Source: AC-32 sp963717725
GTDB taxonomy: Bacteria; Actinomycetota; Thermoleophilia; Gaiellales; Gaiellaceae
Assembly: GCA_963717725.1 (NCBI GenBank)
Contig: CAVQWS010000003.1
Span: 434,001-498,000 of the forward strand
DNA: 64,000 nt
Reading direction: 5' to 3'
Position numbers and translations under genes: made by a program
Part shown: positions 37,796 to 45,931 of the stretch, piece after piece
Numbering within the stretch: position 1 is the first letter of the stretch
Layout of the letters: each line of letters begins with the position of its first letter
Notes under the pieces: generated by a model
What the model saw: only the letters and a program-made list of their open reading frames with translations
The model's database searches: none
What the model was told of the DNA's origin: nothing

Positions 37796-37855
37796 TTCAG
37801 ACGGACACACGAGCAGAGCTCATGCGTCCTGAGGTCGGCATCGCAAGCGATGCCT
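37786..37855 (-). repeat. Dispersed structured element, copy B
   Basis: Ungapped similarity to 6400-6469. In this copy the 8-bp hairpin (37837-37854, arms GGCATCGC and GCGATGCC, two-base loop) is perfect and abuts the acyl-CoA dehydrogenase stop, as a terminator would. The second hairpin (37803-37829) has a 12-bp stem with two mismatches and a three-base loop. The right-hand end on the minus strand runs into the methyltransferase start. Confidence 0.5.
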
Positions 37856-39036
37856 TAGCCAACGCCCGCGAGGAGGGAGCTGCGTTGCTCCTTGACCATC
37901 TCGCGCGCGATCACGAGCCGCTGGATCTGATTCGTGCCCTCGTAGATCTGCGTGATCTTCGCATCGCGCATCATCCGCTCGACGGGGTACTCCTGGATGT
38001 AGCCGTAGCCGCCGAGGATCTGCACCGCGTCGGTCGTGACCTCCATCGCCACGTCGGTGCAGTAGAGCTTCGCCATCGCGGAGATCTTCGACAGCTCCTG
38101 GCCGTCGGCGCCCTCGTCGATCAGCTGCCCGCACTTGTAGAGCAGCCCGCGCGCGGCCTCGCACTTGGTCTCCATGTCCGCCAGCATGGCCGCGATCAGC
38201 TGGTGCTGGACGATCGGCTTGTCCATCGTCTCGCGGGTCTGCGCGTATTCGAGCGCGTAGTCCGTCGCGCCCTGCGCGAGGCCGAGGCCCTGCGCGCCGA
38301 TCCCCGGCCGTGAACGGTCGAGGATCCGCATCGCGATGCGGAAGCCCTCGCCCTCCTCGCCGAGCAGGTTCTCGGCCGGGATGCGGCAGTCGTTGAAGAA
38401 GATCTCGCCGGTCGTCGAGCCCTTGATCCCCATCTTCGGCTCGATCCGGCCGACCTCGAAGCCCGGCGCGTCGGCCTCGACCACGAAGGCGGAGATGCCG
38501 GCATGGCCGGCCTCGGGATCGGTCTTGGCGAAGACGACGTAGAGGTGCGCGACGCCGGCGTTGGTGATGAAGCGCTTGCCGCCGTTGAGCACGTACTCGT
38601 CGCCCTCACGCTGAGCCTCGGTGCGCATCGCGGCCGAGTCGGAGCCCGAGCCCGGCTCGGTCAGCGCGTAGGCGGGCAGCCATTCGCCGCTCGCCAGGCG
38701 GGGCAGCCAGCGCTCCTTCTGCTCGTCGCTCCCGGCGAGCTTGATCCCCAGCGAGCCCAGCTCCTGCACAGCGAGGATCAGGCCGGTCGTTGCGCAGACC
38801 TTCGACAGCTCTTCGATCGCGACGAGCACCATCAGCGCGCCCGTACCGGTGCCGCCGTAGGCCTCCTCGAACGGCAGCCCGAGCAGATCGTGCTCGCGCA
38901 TCAGCTCGACCATGTCCCAGGGGAACTCGGCCGATTTGTCGATCTCCGCGGCGCGCGGCGCGACCCGCTCCCGCGCGAGGGTGCGCACCAGCTCGCGGAT
39001 CTCGCGCTGTTCCTCGGTCAGTGGATCAACAGCCAC
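37855..39036 (-). CDS. Acyl-CoA dehydrogenase
   Basis: 393 residues from GTG 39036. FAD and substrate signatures are present: YALTEPGSGSDSAAMRTEA, RFITNAGVAHLYVVFAKT, and LGGYGYIQEYPVERMMRDAK followed by the catalytic Glu of QIYEGTNQIQRL. Glutamate at that place is typical of short- and medium-chain enzymes. It makes the trans-2-enoyl thioester and gives electrons to ETF. No other beta-oxidation gene is adjacent. An AKx-type hairpin follows the stop directly. Confidence 0.93.
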   Translation of the reverse strand: MAVDPLTEEQREIRELVRTLARERVAPRAAEIDKSAEFPWDMVELMREHDLLGLPFEEAYGGTGTGALMVLVAIEELSKVCATTGLILAVQELGSLGIKLAGSDEQKERWLPRLASGEWLPAYALTEPGSGSDSAAMRTEAQREGDEYVLNGGKRFITNAGVAHLYVVFAKTDPEAGHAGISAFVVEADAPGFEVGRIEPKMGIKGSTTGEIFFNDCRIPAENLLGEEGEGFRIAMRILDRSRPGIGAQGLGLAQGATDYALEYAQTRETMDKPIVQHQLIAAMLADMETKCEAARGLLYKCGQLIDEGADGQELSKISAMAKLYCTDVAMEVTTDAVQILGGYGYIQEYPVERMMRDAKITQIYEGTNQIQRLVIAREMVKEQRSSLLAGVG

Positions 39037-39094
39037 GGCGAGAAGCCTAGTCGGCGCAAGGGAAGGTGTTAGGCCCGCTACCCGTCCCGTGACT

Positions 39095-40501
39095 ATGGAA
39101 TCGGCCCGACCCCGCGAACAGTTACCGCGAGACAGGATCCGGAGAGGCGCGATCGCAGAGCTGCTGGCTGTGGCACTGCCGCTGATCGGGCTCGTGTCGC
39201 TGCTCCTGCGCTCGCAGCTTGATCCACACCTCGAGAATTACCGTCTCCACTTCGTCCTCTTCGGGCTGGCGGGCACTCTGGCGTTTGTTCTCGGCTACGG
39301 AGCTGGCGAGGCCGCGAGGCGACGTGGAGACGCGCGCGTGCTGCTTCTGTCGCTTGCCTTCATGGCGACCGGCGGCTTCATGGGTCTCCACGCTCTCGGG
39401 ACGCCGGGAGTGCTCTTCTCCGCCGACCACGCGGGCTTCAAGGTTGCTATCCCAGTCGGGCTGCTGGTGAGCGCCGCGTTCGCGGTCGGCTCTGCCTTCG
39501 TCGATGTGCGTCCGAGCTTCGCGCCGCTGGTGATTCGTCACCAGACGATCCTGCGCACCGGCGTCCTGCTTGCCATGGGCGCATGGTTCGCCTGGACGGT
39601 TGCGAACCTGCCGCCCTTGGACGGTGCGAACAGCGAGGCTGCCCGAGGGCACCTGCTTACGGGACTGGCGATCCTGGGAACGATCGTGTACGCGACGAGC
39701 GCCGCGCGGTACTGGACGATCTTCCGCGCCCGGCCGAACCTGCTGCCGGCCGCCGTCATCGCCTGCTTCGTGCTGCTCTCGGAGGCCTTGATCGGGGTCG
39801 CGCTGACCGGTGAGCGCAAGTGGCACGCCAGCTGGTGGGAGTGGCACGGCTTGATCCTGACGGCGTTCCTGATCATCGGTTTCGCCGCGCATCGTGAATG
39901 GCGCGAGGAGCGCTACGGAGACCTCTACCTGTCATCGACGAGAGAGCGCCGGCAGAACGTCAGCGTCCTCTTCAGCGACCTGGTTGGCTACACGGGCTTC
40001 GCCGCGCGCTCGACACCGATCGAGGCAGCCGTCGTACTGGAGGCGTACTGGCGCACCGCGGCCATGCTTCTTACCCGTCGGTTCGGCGGCGTCGTGGAGA
40101 AGTTCATCGGCGACGGCGTCGTAGCCGTCTTCAACCGCGGGGGCAACCAGCCCGACCACGCGCGGCGGGCCGCTTGCGCCGCTCTCGCGCTCCAGGACGC
40201 TTTCGGCAAGGTCGCCGAGCAGCACCCCGATTGGCCGCGGATGCGCGTCGGGGTCAACAGCGGCGAGGCAGTCGTTCGCGAGATCGGCGGCGAAGGGCAT
40301 TTGGCGTACCCGCTGGTCGGCGACACGATCAACATGGGCTCACGGCTCGAAAGCCTCGCACCCATCGGAGGGGTGCTCATCGGTGCGCAGACGTACGAGC
40401 AGCTGCCAGAGGGTGCCGTGGTCGAGGTGAGGGCCGGGCTGCAGGTGAAGGGCAGGGACGAGGCAGTGGACGCCTACGTCCTGCACGCATGCCCCTGCTG
40501 A
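39095..40501 (+). CDS. Membrane-anchored class III adenylate/guanylate cyclase
   Basis: 468 residues from ATG 39095 (GTG 39089 also in frame). About seven hydrophobic helices fill residues 20-270. The catalytic domain has VSVLFSDLVGYTGFAARS, VEKFIGDGVVAVFNRG and the substrate/dimer segment VGDTINMGSRLESLA; both metal aspartates are present. It should make cyclic AMP in response to an unknown membrane signal. Nothing in the flanks names that signal. Confidence 0.88.
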   Translation: MESARPREQLPRDRIRRGAIAELLAVALPLIGLVSLLLRSQLDPHLENYRLHFVLFGLAGTLAFVLGYGAGEAARRRGDARVLLLSLAFMATGGFMGLHALGTPGVLFSADHAGFKVAIPVGLLVSAAFAVGSAFVDVRPSFAPLVIRHQTILRTGVLLAMGAWFAWTVANLPPLDGANSEAARGHLLTGLAILGTIVYATSAARYWTIFRARPNLLPAAVIACFVLLSEALIGVALTGERKWHASWWEWHGLILTAFLIIGFAAHREWREERYGDLYLSSTRERRQNVSVLFSDLVGYTGFAARSTPIEAAVVLEAYWRTAAMLLTRRFGGVVEKFIGDGVVAVFNRGGNQPDHARRAACAALALQDAFGKVAEQHPDWPRMRVGVNSGEAVVREIGGEGHLAYPLVGDTINMGSRLESLAPIGGVLIGAQTYEQLPEGAVVEVRAGLQVKGRDEAVDAYVLHACPC

Positions 40502-40538
40502 GGACGAAGCCACCATAGTAGTCGGGGTTGTACGGGGC
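40502..40538 (-). pseudogene. Relic of a second VOC (glyoxalase-fold) gene
   Basis: Just past the stop of the VOC gene at 40539, the minus strand reads PYNPDYYGGFVL with no start. That is the hallmark YHPGYYGAYVL of the neighbouring VOC proteins. It looks like the trace of a tandem copy, cut by the end of the cyclase gene. Confidence 0.35.
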
Positions 40539-40901
40539 TCAGCCGCCGTGGTGCACGGCCTCGACGTTGTTGCCGTCGAGGTCGAGCACGTAGGCACCGT
40601 AGTAGCCAGGGTGGTAATGCGTGCGCAGGCCGGGCGGGCCGTTGTCCTCGCCGCCGACGCCGATCGCGGCCGCGTAGAAGGCGTCGACCGTGTCGGTGTC
40701 GGGCGCGGCGAAGGCGACGTGGATCCCGGCGGCAGGCTCGCCCTCACGGAGCCAGAAGAACGGCTTGCCGTCTCGGCCGAAGCCGCCGATGCGGCCCTCG
40801 AACTCCAGCAGCAGCTCGATCCCGAGCGGCGTCAGCGCCGCCAGGTAGAAGTCCTTGCTGCGTAGGTAGTCGCGCACTTCCAGGCCGAGGTGGTCGATCA
40901 T
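40539..40901 (-). CDS. VOC family (glyoxalase/bleomycin resistance fold) protein
   Basis: 120 residues: a single VOC module starting MIDHLGLEVRDYLRSKDFYL and ending THYHPGYYGAYVLDLDGNNVEAV, with the metal-binding His at the start and Glu near the end. The family includes glyoxalases, dioxygenases and antibiotic-binding proteins; the substrate is not evident. A related two-module VOC gene lies at 43474, and a relic of a third sits directly behind this one. Confidence 0.85.
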   Translation of the reverse strand: MIDHLGLEVRDYLRSKDFYLAALTPLGIELLLEFEGRIGGFGRDGKPFFWLREGEPAAGIHVAFAAPDTDTVDAFYAAAIGVGGEDNGPPGLRTHYHPGYYGAYVLDLDGNNVEAVHHGG

Positions 40902-40924
40902 CGCCTCTCCTTCGCGGAGCCGAG

Positions 40925-40955
40925 CGCCACGCCGGGAGCGTCTCCCGGCGTGGCG
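40925..40955. terminator. Perfect 14-bp hairpin between cupin and VOC genes
   Basis: Arms 40925-40938 and 40942-40955 (CGCCACGCCGGGAG) pair perfectly around a three-base loop. It ends cupin transcription on the minus strand in all likelihood. There is no T-tract on that strand. Confidence 0.65.
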
Positions 40956-40978
40956 TCGTTTCCCCGGAGCCTACGGGC

Positions 40979-41479
40979 TCAGAAGTGGCAGTTCAGCGGA
41001 TCCGGCTCGTCGATCTTGCGGTCGGCGCCCTTCGGCAGGAACTGCACCGCGATCGTCTCGGCCTGGACTGTGCCGGTGTTGCGGAGCATGTGCACGTCGG
41101 CCCCGCCCTTGTCCGCGAACGACTGCCCGGCGCTGTACACGTGGGGCGTGCAGCTCGGGTCGTTCCCCAGGTAGTTCGTGATCTGGCCGGCCACAACGAA
41201 GATCAGGCTCGGGCCCGGGTGCGAGTGCCAGCCCGACGTTCCGCCGACGTCGAACTTGTTGTCGATCACGTAGAAGTCGGAGAACCCGTGCGTATGCAGA
41301 CGCGCACGCCAACCTCCCTCAGGCTGCTTGGCGTGGCCCGAGAGGTCCACCGGATCGGCAGCCAGAGCCTTCCCGAGCGTGGTGGTCGACTGCCCCACGG
41401 ACGGCGTCGCAAGAACGTTGGCCGCATACGCGCCGAGCCCGGCGACCACGGCCGCGAGCACCCAAAGTGCCTTCTTCAT
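40979..41479 (-). CDS. Exported cupin-domain protein
   Basis: 166 residues from ATG 41479, with GAGGAGG four bases upstream. The N-terminus is a signal or anchor (KKALWVLAAVVAGLGAYAAN). The cupin barrel has GTSGWHSHPGPSLIFVVAGQ (metal-binding His pair) and a second strand set VHMLRNTGTVQAETIAVQFL. Two cysteines flank the C-terminal part. It may bind a metal outside the membrane. Reaction unknown. Confidence 0.8.
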   Translation of the reverse strand: MKKALWVLAAVVAGLGAYAANVLATPSVGQSTTTLGKALAADPVDLSGHAKQPEGGWRARLHTHGFSDFYVIDNKFDVGGTSGWHSHPGPSLIFVVAGQITNYLGNDPSCTPHVYSAGQSFADKGGADVHMLRNTGTVQAETIAVQFLPKGADRKIDEPDPLNCHF

Positions 41480-41558
41480 CACTCCTCCTCGTTTTGACGG
41501 CGAGCTCGTGCGACCCTAGAAACGTCGGCCTAAACCGAGGCAAAATGGAGACAAGAGA

Positions 41559-43466
41559 ATGGCTAGCGGGTCGCAGCTGAGGGTCTTCCTCGCGGGGCGC
41601 GTCGCCGTCGAAGCCAACGGTCACGTAATCGACGAGGCGCGCTTCCCGGGGCGGCAAGGCCGGCTGCTCTTCGCCTACCTGGTGGCCGAGCGAGGGCGGG
41701 CTGTTCCGCGGGACGAGCTCGCGGAAGCGCTCTGGGAGAACGCACCGCCTGCGACCTGGGAAAAGGCACTGACGGTGATCGCGAGCAAGTTGCGCGGCCT
41801 GCTCACAGACAGCGGAATCGACGGCGCGACTGCCCTGAGTGGTGCATTCGGCTGCTATCGCCTGGAGCTGCCCGAGGGGACGTGGGTCGACGTCATCGCC
41901 GCGGCGAACGCGGCGGTGGGCGCGGAGCACGCGCTCGCTGCGGGCGACCTGGACAAGGCGAAGGCAGAAGGCACGCTGGCGGCATCGCTCACCCAGCAGC
42001 CCTTGCTGCCCGGCGACGACGGAGCGTGGGTGGAGCAGAAGCGCCGCGAGCTGATCCAGGTCCGTGTGCGAGGGCTGACCGTCCTTGCCGACGCGAGCCT
42101 GCGCTCCGGCGACGCCTCGGAGGCGGTGACGTGGGCGGAGCAGCTGACGGCGCTCGAGCCGTTTCGCGAAACGGGTTACCGGCGGTTGATGGAGGCGCAC
42201 GTGGCGGCCGGCAACCGCGCCGAGGCCCTTCGGGTGTACGAGCGGTGCCGGCGGCTACTCGCCGAGGAACTGGGCGCCTACCCCTCGCCGGAAACCGATT
42301 CGCTCTACCGCAGCCTGCTCGACACGGCCCCTGCTGAAGCACCGGGCGTCGGCGGCGATGGGAACAGGCCTCCGGCTCTCGCAAACATCCGAGCCCGCAA
42401 TCCGCGCGCGCGGCTGCGCGCTCGCCTGCTCGTCGCCGCCGTGCTCGTCGCCGCCGTCAGCGCGGCCGTTCTCGCCCTGGTGAGCCACGGCGGGCACGCT
42501 GCCGCGCCCCGGGTTCTGCCGAACAGTCTCGTCCGAATCGACCCGCAAACGCTGAAGGTGACACAGGTCGTGCCGACCACCGACGCGCCGGATCTCGTCG
42601 TCGAGGCGGGCGGCTTCGTCTGGCTCACGAGCCACGTTCTGCGCGACACCGACTCGGGCGCATTGCGAAACGGCGGCGACCGCGCGCTCACACGGGTCGA
42701 TCCGTCGACGGGCAAAGCGGTCATCGTCGGAGGCGGCCTTGCCCCTTGCGGCCTGGCCGCCGACCCATCCGGCGACGTGTGGGTGGCGAACTGCTATCCG
42801 GCGAACACCGGGCCGCGAGACGACGTGGTGCGTATCGATGCCCGAACGCTCGCATTCAAGAAGACGTGGCCCGTCGCGGGTGGCTCCGGCTTCGGCCGCG
42901 GGCTGACCTACGGCGGCGGGTCGCTCTGGGTCACTGAGATCTTCGGTGGCGACCTCCCGAACGAGGGCGCCGTGACACGGCTTGATCCGCGGACGGGCAC
43001 AGAGAAGACGATCGACCTCCCGGCGCACACCCCGACGGGTCTTGCCTGGTCGGAGGGCTACGGCGACCTCTGGATCGACAACTTCAACGACGGAACCATG
43101 ACCCGGCTGCACGACGCCAGTGGCGCCATACGGACCGTCTACAACGTCGGCGGGAATCCCGGTTTCGCGGTTGTCGATGGGGACGTCGTCTGGGTCGGAG
43201 ACTGGACGGCCCCGCGCGTAGCCCGGCTCCATGCGGTCGGACCACCCGATCCGCATAGCGTCTTCTTACCCAAGGCCAACCCACTGGTCGGTGTGTGGTC
43301 TGTCGCCGCAGGTGCAGGCGCCATTTGGGCAACCACACCTCGCGACGGCGCATTGTGGCGAATCGACCCGAAGACGGACTCCGTGATCCGGATCAGCGTT
43401 CCGTTCTTGCCGTCGGGCGTGGCCGCGGATGCGAACGATGTCTGGCTGACGGTGCGGGCGAGGTGA
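41559..43466 (+). CDS. BTAD (AfsR/SARP-type) regulator fused to membrane helix and beta-propeller
   Basis: 635 residues. Residues 1-90 form an OmpR-like winged helix (LRVFLAGRVAVEANGHVIDE, RDELAEALWENAPP), and 95-245 a BTAD helical domain ending LAEELGAYPSPETDSLY. One membrane helix follows (LLVAAVLVAAVSAAVLAL, about residues 290-310). The rest is a six- or seven-bladed propeller with repeated DVWVAN, SLWVTE, DLWIDN and AIWATT blades. The regulator thus links a DNA-binding head to an exterior propeller. Its target genes are not visible; the adjacent VOC and cupin genes are candidates. Confidence 0.85.
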   Translation: MASGSQLRVFLAGRVAVEANGHVIDEARFPGRQGRLLFAYLVAERGRAVPRDELAEALWENAPPATWEKALTVIASKLRGLLTDSGIDGATALSGAFGCYRLELPEGTWVDVIAAANAAVGAEHALAAGDLDKAKAEGTLAASLTQQPLLPGDDGAWVEQKRRELIQVRVRGLTVLADASLRSGDASEAVTWAEQLTALEPFRETGYRRLMEAHVAAGNRAEALRVYERCRRLLAEELGAYPSPETDSLYRSLLDTAPAEAPGVGGDGNRPPALANIRARNPRARLRARLLVAAVLVAAVSAAVLALVSHGGHAAAPRVLPNSLVRIDPQTLKVTQVVPTTDAPDLVVEAGGFVWLTSHVLRDTDSGALRNGGDRALTRVDPSTGKAVIVGGGLAPCGLAADPSGDVWVANCYPANTGPRDDVVRIDARTLAFKKTWPVAGGSGFGRGLTYGGGSLWVTEIFGGDLPNEGAVTRLDPRTGTEKTIDLPAHTPTGLAWSEGYGDLWIDNFNDGTMTRLHDASGAIRTVYNVGGNPGFAVVDGDVVWVGDWTAPRVARLHAVGPPDPHSVFLPKANPLVGVWSVAAGAGAIWATTPRDGALWRIDPKTDSVIRISVPFLPSGVAADANDVWLTVRAR

Positions 43467-43473
43467 GCCGCGC

Positions 43474-44223
43474 CTAGGCGGCGGGGCGGTCGTGGAAGAC
43501 CGCTTCGATGTTGTTCCCGTCTGGGTCGAGCACGAACGCCCCGTAATAGCCAGGGTGGTAACGCGACCGTTCGCCGGGTGCGCCGTTATCGCGGAAGCCG
43601 GCGTCGAGCGCAGTCTCGTGGAACACCTCCACCATCGCGCGGTCGGTCGCCGGGAACGCCAGGTGCACGTTCTCCGTGACCGGCTCGCCCTGCACGAGCG
43701 CGAACAAGCGCGTCTCGCCCTTGACGTAGAAGTGGCTGGCGTCACCGTCCGTGACGCGTAGGCCGACGACCGGCGCGACGGTCTCGTAGAAGAGCCGGGA
43801 TTCGGCTAGGTCGCGGACGCGGATCCAAAGATGGCCGACCCGGTTCTCGCCGCGGGGCTGGCCGCTGACGTGGACGGCCTCGAGGCTGTTCCCGTCCGGG
43901 TCGCGCACGAAGGCGCCGTAGTAGTCGGGCGAGTACTCGGGCCGCGGGCCCGGCTCGCCGTCGTCCGGATTGCCGGCGGCCGTCATGGCCGACCACCACG
44001 CAGCGACCTGCTCGCGCGACTCGGCAACGAGTGCGAGATGGAGATTGCGTGTAGGCGGGCGATCGTCGCGCGCTCCCCAGATCGACAGGTCATGCCACTC
44101 GTAGAACCGCGGGCCGCTGTAGGGCTCGCCGTACCCGAGCTCCCTGAGCGCCAGCTCGTAGCAGCGGCGCGAGGCCTCGATATCTCCCACACGCAGGGTG
44201 ACGTGATCGAAGACGTCCAACAC
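43474..44223 (-). CDS. Two-module VOC family protein
   Basis: 249 residues from GTG 44223. Two glyoxalase-fold modules follow each other: the first runs FDHVTLRVGDIEASRRCYEL to YSPDYYGAFVRDPDGNSLEAV, the second HLWIRVRDLAESRLFYE to YHPGYYGAFVLDPDGNNIEAV. Both keep the metal-binding His and the terminal Glu. Fused pairs are typical of monomeric VOC enzymes. The substrate is unknown. It diverges from the amidohydrolase, with 15 bases between the two GTG starts. Confidence 0.85.
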   Translation of the reverse strand: MLDVFDHVTLRVGDIEASRRCYELALRELGYGEPYSGPRFYEWHDLSIWGARDDRPPTRNLHLALVAESREQVAAWWSAMTAAGNPDDGEPGPRPEYSPDYYGAFVRDPDGNSLEAVHVSGQPRGENRVGHLWIRVRDLAESRLFYETVAPVVGLRVTDGDASHFYVKGETRLFALVQGEPVTENVHLAFPATDRAMVEVFHETALDAGFRDNGAPGERSRYHPGYYGAFVLDPDGNNIEAVFHDRPAA

Positions 44224-44238
44224 GGCAAGATTGTCTCA

Positions 44239-45773
44239 GTGATCCTCGAGAACGGCGTCGTTCGCACCATGGAGTCCTCGCTGCCGCTGGCGCGCGCGCT
44301 GGCGATCGCGGGCGAGCTCGTCGCGGGCGGCGTCTCGGCGCACGAGACCGCGTTGCCCTCTCCGGAGCGGATCGACCTCGGCGGCCGTTGCGTCGTGCCG
44401 GGCTTCACCGACTCGCACGTGCACTTCCCGACCTGGGCGATGGCGCAGCACGAGGTGCGGCTCGAGGGGACGCGGTCACTCGAGGAGGCGGTCGCCCGCG
44501 TGCGCGACGCCCTGGCCGGCTCGAAGAGCACGTGGCTGCTCGGCCGCGGCTGGCGCAGCGGCGACTGGTCGCCTCCGGTCGAGCCGACCAAGGCCGACCT
44601 CGACGCGATCGCGCCCGACCGGCCGGTGGCGCTGATGGCCCGCGACTCGCACTCGGTCTGGCTCAACTCGGCCGCGCTCGCGCGAGCGAACGGCGACCTG
44701 CAGGTGCCCGGCGGCGTGGTCGAGCTCGACGAGCGCGGCGAGCCGACGGGCGTGCTGCGCGAGGAGTCGTGCTGGCACTTCCGCGACCGCTACATCGAGA
44801 CGACCGACGACGAGTACGTCGAGGCGATGCGCGCGGGCGTCAGGCTCGCGGCCTCGCGCGGGGTGACCGCCGTGCACGACAAGGACGGCTGGCTCGGCGC
44901 GCTGCGCTTCTGGCAGCGGCTCGACGACGAGGGCTCGCTCTGCCTGCGGGTCTGGCAGTCGATCCCGGCCGACTTCGCGGGCGAGCTCGCGCGGTGGACG
45001 TGCGCAGCGGCCTCGGCGGCCCGCTGCTGCGCGTCGGCTACCTGAAGGCGTTCATGGACGGCACGCTCGGCTCGCAGACCGCGCGCATGCTGGACGGCTC
45101 CGGTGTCGAGATCACCAGCCGCGAGCAGTTCGAGGAGTACATCCGCGAGGGCGCGCGCGCCGGCTTTCCGATCGCCGTTCACGCGATCGGCGACCTGGCC
45201 AACCGCGAGGCGCTCGACGCCTTCGAGGCGACCCGCGAGGCCTGGCAGCCGCTCGGCCTGCGCCAGCGGATCGAGCACGCGCAGCTGCTCGCGCCGGAGG
45301 ACGTGACGCGCTTCGCCGAGCTCGGGATCGTGGCCTCGGTGCAGTTCAGTCACGCGCCCTCCGACCGCGACCTGGCGGACCGTTTCTGGGGCGGGCTCGA
45401 GAGTGAGCCGTACGCCTTCCGTTCGCTGCTCGACTCCGGCGCCGTGCTCGTCAACGGCTCGGACGCCCCGATCGAAGAGCTCGACCCGCTGCTCGGGATC
45501 CGCGCGGGCGTCGCCCGCACGCTCGACGAGCGCGAGGCGTGGCACCCGGAGCAGGCGCTGACCGTCGAGCAGGCGCTGCACGCGACCACGGTCGCGCCGG
45601 CCTGGCTGGCCCGCGACGAGCGCCGGCGCGGAAAGCTCGTCCCCGGCTACCTCGCCGACCTGGTCGTGCTCGATCGCGACCCACTCGCCTGCGAGCCTGA
45701 GGAGCTCGGCGAGGTGCAGGTGGTGGCGACCATGCTCGGCGGCACCTGGACGCACAACCCGCCGCCTTGGTGA
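44239..45773 (+). CDS. YtcJ-like amidohydrolase, frameshift near 44996
   Basis: GTG 44239 begins VILENGVVRTMESSLP. The metal motif is GFTDSHVHFP, and STWLLGRGWRSGDWS and MARDSHSVWLNSAAL are typical of PF07969 (YtcJ/exoenzyme-regulatory amidohydrolases). After FAGELAR the frame shifts; adding one G to CGCGG gives RVDVRSGLGGPLLRVGYLK and then AVHAIGDLANREALDAFE, IEHAQLLAPEDV and NGSDAPIEELDP. The repaired length is 511 residues. These enzymes hydrolyse amide bonds in N-acyl or cyclic substrates; the exact one is not known. A strong hairpin follows the stop. Confidence 0.85.
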
Positions 45774-45879
45774 ACTTTCCGTAAAGCCGCTAACAGCGAG
45801 TCGCAGCCGGCGTCTGAGGTCTCCACAAGGCAGGTTCCGGCCGCGTTCTCCCCCCTCTCCCTTGGGCGCGACCGACCAG

Positions 45880-45909
45880 CGCGGGAGGGGCGCTTGCGTC
45901 CCTCCCGCG
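45880..45909 (+). terminator. 10-bp hairpin after the amidohydrolase gene
   Basis: Arms CGCGGGAGGG (45880-45889) and CCCTCCCGCG (45900-45909) are perfect, and are followed by GCTCTTTGCG. It separates the amidohydrolase from the phosphate island. Confidence 0.65.
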
Positions 45910-45931
45910 GCTCTTTGCGTAGCATCCCGCC

